Part shown: in pieces, positions 12,249 to 17,217 of the stretch
Layout: each line of letters opens with the position of its first letter
Numbering within the stretch: position 1 is the first letter of the stretch
Source: JACRGC01 sp035288785
Lineage (GTDB): Archaea > Micrarchaeota > Micrarchaeia > Norongarragalinales > SBBD01
Assembly: GCA_035288785.1 (NCBI GenBank)
Contig: DATDZF010000102.1
Coordinates: forward strand, 1-17,217
Direction: 5' to 3'
DNA: 17,217 bases
Translations under genes and position numbers: made by a program
The notes under the pieces: model-generated
Told to the model about the DNA's origin: nothing
The model's input: only the letters and a program-made list of their open reading frames with translations
Database searches by the model: none

Positions 12249-13964
12249 ATGCACTCCAACGATAAAATGGAGAAGCTGGTTGGCTTGCTTGCAAGGCGCG
12301 GCTTCATCTTCCCAAGCGGCGAAATCTACGGCGCGTTCGCCGGCTTTTTCGATTTTGGCCATTACGGGACGCTTCTTAAAAGGCGCATCGAGGAGAGCTG
12401 GTGGGAATTTTTCGTGACAAGGCGCGAGGATGTAGTGGGGCTTGAGGGCAGCATAATCTCCTCCCCCCAAATCTGGGGCGCCTCCGGCCACCTGAGGGAG
12501 TTTACCGACCCGCTTGTCGAATGCGGAAAATGCCACAGCCGCTTTCGGGCAGACCAGCTAATAGAGGACGAGCTCAGGATTTCCGTGGATGGGATGTCTC
12601 TGGATGCGATAAACGCGCTTATATCGGAGCACAAGCTCAAATGCGCGAAATGCAAGGGCGATCTGGAGGTGGCAAAACCCTTCAACCTGATGTTCAAAAC
12701 CCATGTGGGCGCAAGTGAGGACGAGTCTGCCGCAGCGTATCTGAGGCCCGAAACCGCCCAGATGATTTTCACCAATTTCAGGCAGATGCAACTCATCTCC
12801 CGCAAGCAGCTCCCGTTTGGGATCGCCCAGATCGGGAAGGCGTTCCGCAATGAGATCTCCCCCCGTAATTTTGTTTTCAGGTGCAGGGAATTTACGCAGA
12901 TGGAAATCGAATACTTCATCAACCCGGATAAAATGCAAGAGTGCCCAATTCTTGAAAAAGAGGATCTTTCCCTCGAAATTGCCGTCCTTACGGCAACGAT
13001 GCAGGACAAGCGGCAAACGGAAGGGAAAATATTCAAGTTCAAGGATCTTGTTGAAAGGAAGGTGATCGGCACAAAGTGGCATGCCTATTTGGTCCTCATT
13101 TCCTACAAATGGTTCCTTTCGCTTGGCCTAAAGCCAAGCAACCTTCGGTTGCGCGAGCATGTAAAGGCCGAGCTATCCCATTATTCCTCCGAAACCTGGG
13201 ACATGGAATACCGCTATCCGTGGGGCTGGAAGGAACTGGCGGGAATTGCGAACCGCGGCGACTTTGACCTTAAGCAGCATATGCTTGCAAGCAAGAAGGA
13301 CCTCAGTTATTTCGATGAGGGATCCAAAACCAAGCTGCTTCCATCCGTAATTGAGCCCTCCTTTGGGCTTGAGCGCGCAATGCTTACGCTCCTGCTTGAT
13401 GCCTTTGAGGAAAAGGTTGAGGCAAAGCCGGCAAGAAAGCCAGATGGAGTTCCAAGTACAACCGGCGCGGGTAAGGAAACCAAAGCCTCCGAATCTGGGG
13501 CAGATTCCCCTTCCCAGCTTTCCCAATCCACGATAGTTGAAAAAATAGCCCCCTTGAGCCAGAATGCTGCCGGCAATCCTCCCCAAGATAATAAAGCAAG
13601 CCCAGCGAGCATGGAGGAAAAGAAGAACATCCTGCACCTTGCCCCTGCCATTTCGCCTGTGCAGGCAGCGGTGTTCCCGCTCATGAAAAAGGACGGGCTT
13701 GCGGAAAAGGCGCGCGAGGTTTTCCAGCTCCTAAAGCCGGTTTTTTCCGTGGAATACGACGAATCGGGAAGCATCGGGCGGCGGTATGCAAGGCAAGACG
13801 AGATCGGGACCCCGTATTGCATCACAATCGACTATGATACCCTCAAGGACGGCACAGTGACCCTTAGGGAGCGGGATTCCGCAAGGCAAAAACGGATCAA
13901 CATTTCGGAATGCGCATCAATCCTTCAAGGCATGCTGAAAAGAAACGGTTTTCAAGGCATTTGA
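12249..13964 (+). CDS. glyS: Glycyl-tRNA synthetase, eukaryote/archaeal alpha2 type, with long low-complexity linker
   Basis: 571 residues from the ATG at 12249; the ATG at 12237 would add four. Charges tRNA-Gly. Positions below count from 12237. The core opens with the GFIFPSGEIYG phrase (22-32), has motif 1 around YGTLLKRRIEESWW, two zinc-binding CxxC knuckles (CGKC 96-99, CAKC 136-139), RPETAQ (170-175), motif 2 in GKAFRNEISPRNFVFRCREF, and motif 3 in PSVIEPSFGLERAML. The anticodon-binding domain resumes at LHLAPAISPVQ and includes GSIGRRYARQDEIGTPYCI. Between motif 3 and that domain is a linker of about 70 residues (393-463) rich in Ala, Ser, Pro, Lys and Gln that relatives in archaea usually lack or have much shorter. 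The enzyme should be functional, since all catalytic motifs are intact. Confidence 0.95.
   Translation: MHSNDKMEKLVGLLARRGFIFPSGEIYGAFAGFFDFGHYGTLLKRRIEESWWEFFVTRREDVVGLEGSIISSPQIWGASGHLREFTDPLVECGKCHSRFRADQLIEDELRISVDGMSLDAINALISEHKLKCAKCKGDLEVAKPFNLMFKTHVGASEDESAAAYLRPETAQMIFTNFRQMQLISRKQLPFGIAQIGKAFRNEISPRNFVFRCREFTQMEIEYFINPDKMQECPILEKEDLSLEIAVLTATMQDKRQTEGKIFKFKDLVERKVIGTKWHAYLVLISYKWFLSLGLKPSNLRLREHVKAELSHYSSETWDMEYRYPWGWKELAGIANRGDFDLKQHMLASKKDLSYFDEGSKTKLLPSVIEPSFGLERAMLTLLLDAFEEKVEAKPARKPDGVPSTTGAGKETKASESGADSPSQLSQSTIVEKIAPLSQNAAGNPPQDNKASPASMEEKKNILHLAPAISPVQAAVFPLMKKDGLAEKAREVFQLLKPVFSVEYDESGSIGRRYARQDEIGTPYCITIDYDTLKDGTVTLRERDSARQKRINISECASILQGMLKRNGFQGI
13413..13625 (+). other. 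Low-complexity insertion within GlyRS
   Basis: Encodes about 70 residues rich in Ala, Ser, Pro, Lys, Gly and Gln with no predicted fold, between the end of the catalytic domain (ending DAFEE) and the start of the anticodon-binding domain (ILHLAP). It keeps the reading frame and resembles the surrounding sequence in composition, so it looks like an expanded linker rather than an inserted element. Confidence 0.6.
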
Positions 13965-14000
13965 CCACACAATTACGTTCATTGCAAGTAGCGCATTGTA

Positions 14001-14006
14001 AGAGGT
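14001..14006 (+). promoter_or_regulatory. Shine-Dalgarno-like site for nadK
   Basis: AGAGGT ends 6 bases before the ATG at 14013. It supports this start and implies that nadK is translated from a leadered or polycistronic mRNA, probably with glyS 48 bases upstream. Confidence 0.5.
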
Positions 14007-14012
14007 TATACC

Positions 14013-14834
14013 ATGAAATTCAAGAAAATCGGCTTTGTCTCGAAGAAAACTGAGCATGCTGCAAGGGTCGCCAGGGAAGCGCTGTCATACCTTGCCGAGC
14101 AGCAATCAGAGCACGGCTTCGAGCTGTTTTCAGACGGCCCAACCGCCAAATACCTGGGCCTGAAGGATCCCCTGGATGAGAAGGAATTTAGGAAAAAATG
14201 CGATGCGATCCTGCTCGTTGGCGGGGATGGAACCTACCTGCACACGGAACTTGCCTATCCCGGCATCCCAAAACTTGAGATCAATACCGGGGCTGTGGGG
14301 TTCCTTGCGAATCTTGATGAGCATGCATTCAAGCCCGGCCTCGAGATGTTCCTGAAGGGAAAATTCAAGATAGAGGAGCGGATGAAGCTCACCGTCAATT
14401 ATGACGGAAGGACCGCAGAGGCAATGAATGAGGTTGCAGTGCATGCGAAGAATGTCTCCAGGCTAGTTACCCTCAAAGTCACTTCCGATCCGTTGAAAGA
14501 CATGTTTTCCGCAAACGGCGTCCTCTTTTCAACCCCAACCGGTTCCACCGCCTACTCGCTTTCTGCGGGCGGGCCCATAATTTACCCCACAATCGAGAGC
14601 ATCACGCTTACCCCCATATGCCCGCTGTCCCCGCTCAACCATCCAATCGTCTTCCCTGCGAACACACATTTCTTTGTTGAGCCGCTGGATAGGGAGATCA
14701 TGATTTCCGTCGATGGCCAAATTGATGAGGATGTAAAGTCGCTCGAAATCTACCGGAGCAAGGTGCCCGGAAAATTCATCCGGGTCTATGAGGAGAATGT
14801 GTGGGAAAAAGTGAAGAAGAAATGCGGGTTGTAG
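14013..14834 (+). CDS. nadK: NAD kinase
   Basis: 273 residues; phosphorylates NAD to NADP with ATP or polyphosphate, the only route to NADP. The family signatures are all there: GGDGT (70-74), NTGAVGFLA (91-99), the NE pair (139-140) before the conserved VAVH strand, and TPTGSTAYSLSAGGPI (174-189), followed by LTPICP and SVDGQ in the C-terminal beta domain. Length is normal for archaeal and bacterial enzymes. The start is supported by a Shine-Dalgarno-like motif. The gene lies 48 bases after glyS in the same direction. Its stop codon (14832-14834) touches the stop codon of the oppositely directed CYTH gene with no base between them, so the two transcripts must overlap at their 3' ends. Confidence 0.96.
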   Translation: MKFKKIGFVSKKTEHAARVAREALSYLAEQQSEHGFELFSDGPTAKYLGLKDPLDEKEFRKKCDAILLVGGDGTYLHTELAYPGIPKLEINTGAVGFLANLDEHAFKPGLEMFLKGKFKIEERMKLTVNYDGRTAEAMNEVAVHAKNVSRLVTLKVTSDPLKDMFSANGVLFSTPTGSTAYSLSAGGPIIYPTIESITLTPICPLSPLNHPIVFPANTHFFVEPLDREIMISVDGQIDEDVKSLEIYRSKVPGKFIRVYEENVWEKVKKKCGL

Positions 14835-15386
14835 TTAGTTTTTCTTATCAATGATTTTCCAGATCATCTCCGGATACGTCTCCTTCACCGCATCCTTCCT
14901 GCTAAGCGAAAGCAGCTTCATTCCCTTTTCAATTTCCTTCAAATCCGCTTCCAGCTCAAGGAAATAGCCAAGCTCCGGATATTGCGGGAAATTGTCGAGG
15001 GTGATTTTTACCCTTCCCAGTTTCCAGAATTCGGTCAGCTTCAGGTACTCCAGCTTTTTCACCAAACCCATGCTTTCCAGCTCCTCGAGAGCGCCCTTTA
15101 AGTCGTTCGTGGCAAATTCATCCTCCCTCCGTACTTTTACTGCCCCGTTTCCCTCCTTCTTTCCCTTATGCGTAACGATGGCTACCCTTTTCCCATCCGG
15201 CCAGACTGGTATGAGCACCCGCAGGCGCATCACTTCGCCCTTCTTTTTCATTCTTGAATCCGGATAATCGAAAATGCCATCGACCTGCCTCGCGGTCCTT
15301 TTATGGACAGCTCCGGCTTCCTTTAGCCTCCTGCGCATTTCAGCTGCATCCTTCACTCTGAGTTTGATTTCGGTCTCAAGCTTCAT
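14835..15386 (-). CDS. CYTH-domain protein (CyaB/thiamine-triphosphatase-like)
   Basis: 183 residues from the ATG at 15386. The N-terminus carries the CYTH signature ExExK (LETEIKL: Glu4, Glu6, Lys8), followed by basic strand pairs (VMRLRV, VAIVTHKGKK, KVRRE), an acidic strand (VKITLDNFP) and LGYFLELEAD near the end, forming the triphosphate tunnel of metal-dependent triphosphatases. Archaeal members are often named class IV adenylate cyclase (CyaB), but most CYTH proteins that have been tested hydrolyse inorganic triphosphate or thiamine triphosphate, so a phosphohydrolase is as likely as a cyclase. The frame is open to 15407, but the TATA-like box at 15410-15419 predicts a start near 15388, two bases before the chosen ATG, giving a leaderless mRNA. 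It is convergent with nadK, with zero spacing. Confidence 0.88.
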   Translation of the reverse strand: MKLETEIKLRVKDAAEMRRRLKEAGAVHKRTARQVDGIFDYPDSRMKKKGEVMRLRVLIPVWPDGKRVAIVTHKGKKEGNGAVKVRREDEFATNDLKGALEELESMGLVKKLEYLKLTEFWKLGRVKITLDNFPQYPELGYFLELEADLKEIEKGMKLLSLSRKDAVKETYPEMIWKIIDKKN

Positions 15387-15409
15387 ACAGCAATGGCTAA
15401 GGCTCATTG

Positions 15410-15419
15410 AAATAAAAAA
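15410..15419 (-). promoter_or_regulatory. TATA-like box for the CYTH gene
   Basis: Minus strand TTTTTTATTT; predicted start near 15388, next to the ATG at 15386. The T-tract ending the TFB gene lies just upstream. Confidence 0.35.
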
Positions 15420-15439
15420 CAGTCGGAATTAGAGAAAAG

Positions 15440-15465
15440 GAATAAAAAAAAATAAAAGAAAAAGG
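15440..15465 (-). terminator. Poly-T terminator after tfb
   Basis: Right after the TFB stop the minus strand reads CCTTTTTCTTTTATTTTTTTTT and on to further T-runs: about 20 T in 26 bases. This is a textbook archaeal intrinsic terminator, made of T-runs without a required stem, and it separates tfb from the CYTH gene. Confidence 0.7.
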
Positions 15466-15467
15466 AA

Positions 15468-16367
15468 CTAGATTGCAATATCCAATCCAAGCGCCTTCTT
15501 GAGCTCGCGGTAGCGGTTCCGGATCGTGACTTCCGTCACGCCGGCCACGTCCGCAACCTCCTTTTGGGTCCTCCTTTCGCCGGTTGAAACGCTTGCGATG
15601 TAAACCGCAGCTGCCGCAACACCCATCGGCCCCCTTCCGGAAATCAGCCCCTTCTTTAGCGCCTGGTTGAGAATCTCGTTGGCCTTTTGCTGGGTCTCAC
15701 CAGATAGGCGAAGTGCCGTAACGAACCTGCTTATGTAGAAGCGGGGGTTCGTGAGCGGCACTTTTAGCTCCAGTTCTTGCGTGATCAAGCGGTAAGTCCT
15801 TCCGATTTCCTTCTTTGGGATTTCCGCGATCACCGCAATTTCGTCAAGGGTTCTTGGAATTCCATATTGGCGGCAAATGGCGTAAATCACGGCCGATACG
15901 ACTGATTCAATTTGCCTTCCGCGGATGAGCCCCTTTTCGACGCATTTGCGGTAAAGGAGTGCTGAACTTTCACGGATTGACTCTTCCAACCCCAAATGGG
16001 CGGCAACCCTATTCATCTCCGTTAATGCAATCGCTAGGTTCCTCTCGATGCTGTTGCTGATTGATGCGCGCTTGTGCCACTTCCTCATGCGGTACAGTTG
16101 GGCCTGTTGGGATGGCAGGATTTTGCCTCCCCTGATGTCCCGGTTGTACTGGTCGATTTCAGTCACGAGGCCCTTGTTCGGGGACATGTATTTTAGGGGT
16201 GCACCGGTCCTTGCCCTGCTTGCGCGCTGTTCCGCATCAAATGCCCTCCATTCTGGCCCTTCGTGCATCAAGGATTCCTCGATGACAAGACCGCAGTTGG
16301 AGCAGATCAGCTCCCCTCTTCCAGGGTCTTTCCTTAGTTTTGTGCTGTGACATTCCGGGCATTCCAT
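15468..16367 (-). CDS. tfb: Transcription initiation factor IIB (TFB)
   Basis: 299 residues; the archaeal TFIIB homolog that bridges TBP on the TATA box and RNA polymerase. An N-terminal zinc ribbon (CPEC 3-6, CSNC 22-25) is followed by the B-finger/B-linker (EGPEWRAFD, then the basic RASRARTGAPL), and two cyclin-like repeats of about 90 residues each. The second repeat contains GRGPMGVAAAAVYIAS and ends with a helix-turn-helix (KEVADVAGVTEVTIRNRYRE) that reads the BRE. The open frame extends to a GTG at 16376, but GGTGA at that spot is better read as the ribosome-binding site for the ATG at 16367, 5 bases downstream; starting at MECPEC also fits the family. It follows gar1 by 74 bases in the same direction, a pairing known from other archaea. 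Confidence 0.96.
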   Translation of the reverse strand: MECPECHSTKLRKDPGRGELICSNCGLVIEESLMHEGPEWRAFDAEQRASRARTGAPLKYMSPNKGLVTEIDQYNRDIRGGKILPSQQAQLYRMRKWHKRASISNSIERNLAIALTEMNRVAAHLGLEESIRESSALLYRKCVEKGLIRGRQIESVVSAVIYAICRQYGIPRTLDEIAVIAEIPKKEIGRTYRLITQELELKVPLTNPRFYISRFVTALRLSGETQQKANEILNQALKKGLISGRGPMGVAAAAVYIASVSTGERRTQKEVADVAGVTEVTIRNRYRELKKALGLDIAI

Positions 16368-16372
16368 ATATC

Positions 16373-16377
16373 TCACC
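16373..16377 (-). promoter_or_regulatory. Ribosome-binding site deciding the tfb start
   Basis: GGTGA, complementary to the 16S rRNA 3' end, lies 5 bases before the ATG at 16367. It overlaps the alternative GTG start codon at 16376, which argues against that start. Confidence 0.6.
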
Positions 16378-16427
16378 TATTTTCGGAAAAAAAGAGTGAT
16401 GCGATTAGAATCTGCTCTTTGGTTTTC

Positions 16428-16436
16428 CTTTAAAAG
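16428..16436 (-). promoter_or_regulatory. Possible separate promoter for tfb
   Basis: Minus strand CTTTTAAAG is TATA-like and predicts a start near 16405, giving a leader of about 38 bases with the GGTGA motif. A T-run (16387-16393, A-run on the plus strand) lies inside that leader. tfb may therefore be transcribed both from here and from the gar1 promoter. Confidence 0.35.
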
Positions 16437-16441
16437 TTGCC

Positions 16442-16714
16442 TTATTTTCCCTCCAATACCTTCCCTACAAGTTCCTTCCCATCCCCCTTCGTCCTTGCCA
16501 GGTAGAAAGGTCGCGCCACCGATCCGATCGTGTCGAAAAGTTCGCCAACATACCTGCCCTGCATGAACAGTTGCATTTTCCTTGATACCGGCGCGTTTTC
16601 CTTAGAGGAAAGCACCAAGTTGCCATTCGCAGAAACATTCAGTGCCTTGAACTTCAATTCAGGTTTCCCCCAAGATAGATGCATTCGAGTAATCCGTAAT
16701 TTTCTCGCAAACAT
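16442..16714 (-). CDS. gar1: H/ACA RNP protein Gar1
   Basis: 90 residues. Gar1 is a small beta-barrel protein that binds Cbf5 in the H/ACA guide RNP, helping substrate loading and release in RNA pseudouridylation. The pattern matches archaeal Gar1: KFKALNVSANGNLVLSSK, then a KMQLFMQGRYVGELFDTIGSV segment that corresponds to the usual K-VGxVxDIFGPV core, ARPFYLA, and the C-terminal KELVGKVLE. The core Gly and the D-x-I/F-G-x-V turn are kept. The ATG at 16714 is chosen; the ATG at 16684 (MHLSWGK) is possible because the first ten residues lie outside the family core, and the nearer TATA box would favour it. It is followed by tfb on the same strand. Confidence 0.85.
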   Translation of the reverse strand: MFARKLRITRMHLSWGKPELKFKALNVSANGNLVLSSKENAPVSRKMQLFMQGRYVGELFDTIGSVARPFYLARTKGDGKELVGKVLEGK

Positions 16715-16720
16715 CAGTTA

Positions 16721-16730
16721 GTTATATAAA
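16721..16730 (-). promoter_or_regulatory. Near TATA box of gar1
   Basis: Minus strand TTTATATAAC, a strong match. It predicts a start near 16700, inside the frame starting at 16714, and thus favours translation from the ATG at 16684. Confidence 0.45.
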
Positions 16731-16745
16731 TTCTTCCACAACCTC

Positions 16746-16753
16746 TATATATA
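16746..16753. promoter_or_regulatory. Far TATA box of gar1 (palindromic)
   Basis: TATATATA reads the same on both strands. To the left it predicts a start near 16723, 9 bases before the gar1 ATG at 16714. To the right it would start near 16776, about 90 bases before the methyltransferase gene. Confidence 0.45.
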
Positions 16754-16780
16754 CTTTTCGCTTAACTTTAGCTCTTAAAT

Positions 16781-16796
16781 ACGCGCAAATTACGCG
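16781..16796. repeat. ACGCG direct repeat, one helical turn apart
   Basis: ACGCG at 16781-16785 and 16792-16796, 11 bases start to start, in an AT-rich gap between divergent gar1 and methyltransferase genes. The spacing would put both on the same DNA face, as for a dimeric regulator, but two copies of a 5-mer can occur by chance. Confidence 0.25.
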
Positions 16797-16868
16797 ATTT
16801 TAGGTAAATTAGGGAACATAGTGCTGGACTTATGGTTTCCTGCATTCAAATAATTGGGCGGATCTGTT

Positions 16869-17217
16869 ATGCGAGAGACCCCAAAAGTGAGAATTTACCA
16901 CCGACCGGATCTGGTGAGGTTATACCGCGCCCACTACATTTTAGGCCAAGAATTCATGGGCGAACCCGAACCTGAATTCATGGACCTTCTGAGGCGTCTT
17001 CCTCCGCGCTCCAGATTACTCGACGTCGGGATCGGGTACGGCCGCAATGCCGCCCAAGCAGTTATTAGGGGGCATTCAGTTGTCGGGATTGATCTTATGC
17101 CTGAAGCGCTCTCTGCCGCTGACATCTTCATTCGAAGGACTGTTGCGGGGCCGCGCCAAAGGCTCGCGAACTTTGGCATCGCGCCCGGGCGGTGGTCCCT
17201 TCGAAGGCAGGATTTGG
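16869..17217 (+). CDS. Class I SAM-dependent methyltransferase, 5' part (runs off the right edge)
   Basis: The first 116 residues of a methyltransferase; no stop before the window ends. After an N-terminal helix region (RPDLVRLYRAHYILGQEF) comes SAM motif I, RLLDVGIGYGRNA (about 54-66), and the acidic end of strand 2 in VVGIDLMPEAL. The usual third motif has not been clearly reached at the edge. Compared with the other genes it uses more CGC/CGA/CGT Arg, CCG Pro and CTC Leu codons, and little of the AGG that is common elsewhere in the window, so it may be a later arrival. The substrate is unknown. The start ATG at 16869 has no clear ribosome-binding motif or well-placed TATA box; a start farther upstream in the same frame was not found to be better supported. 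Confidence 0.7.
   Translation, partial: MRETPKVRIYHRPDLVRLYRAHYILGQEFMGEPEPEFMDLLRRLPPRSRLLDVGIGYGRNAAQAVIRGHSVVGIDLMPEALSAADIFIRRTVAGPRQRLANFGIAPGRWSLRRQDL

Noticed and set aside
12362..13072. 236-codon minus-strand frame opposite glyS
   Set aside because: Antisense shadow of conserved GlyRS motifs, Ser/Arg/Leu-rich with no recognisable domain.

Overview
The window is archaeal chromosome. The evidence is a transcription factor B gene next to an H/ACA RNP Gar1 gene, the start of an archaeal clamp-loader large subunit (RFC-L), a threonyl-tRNA synthetase with the archaeal editing domain, a eukaryote/archaeal-type glycyl-tRNA synthetase with two CxxC knuckles, and an archaeal YchF-type GTPase. 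Many genes have a TATA-like box 20-30 bp before the start and little or no leader; a few have Shine-Dalgarno-like motifs. Genes are short and tightly packed, and some enzymes are of bacterial type (class I PRPP synthetase, FolC). This would fit a DPANN-like lineage, but the sequence alone does not fix the phylum.

Layout. (1) 1-1460, minus strand: a 33-residue membrane microprotein, a four-helix membrane protein built from two repeats each carrying an SRRxF motif, and the 5' part of RFC-L, apparently one operon behind a TATA-like box. (2) 1560-3972, plus strand: a tightly coupled trio, YchF-like GTPase, class I methyltransferase and histidine phosphatase, with ATGA stop/start overlaps. (3) 4081-5040, minus: PRPP synthetase, convergent with the trio; a hairpin and a T-tract lie between them. 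(4) 5154-7398, minus: an unfamiliar four-gene cluster. It holds a winged-helix protein carrying a DnaJ-like CxxCxGxG zinc finger, a ChrB-N/Cas2-like fold protein with a coiled coil, and two diverged paralogs with two membrane helices and a PH-like tail. This is the best candidate for an undescribed system. (5) 7399-7816: the only long gene-free stretch, holding two TATA-like boxes, a direct repeat and a palindrome. (6) 7817-14834, plus: ThrRS, a secreted membrane-anchored protein, a minimal MGMT domain, FolC, GlyRS (with a roughly 70-residue low-complexity linker) and NAD kinase. (7) 14835-16714, minus: a CYTH protein abutting NAD kinase tail to tail, then TFB and Gar1. (8) 16869-17217, plus: the start of another methyltransferase of different codon flavour, running off the end.

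Most of the window is information-processing and nucleotide/cofactor housekeeping: charging of Thr and Gly tRNAs, pseudouridylation, transcription initiation, clamp loading, PRPP, NADP and folate polyglutamates. The accessory interest is concentrated in the 5154-7398 cluster, the duplicated SRRxF membrane protein and the small single-domain proteins.
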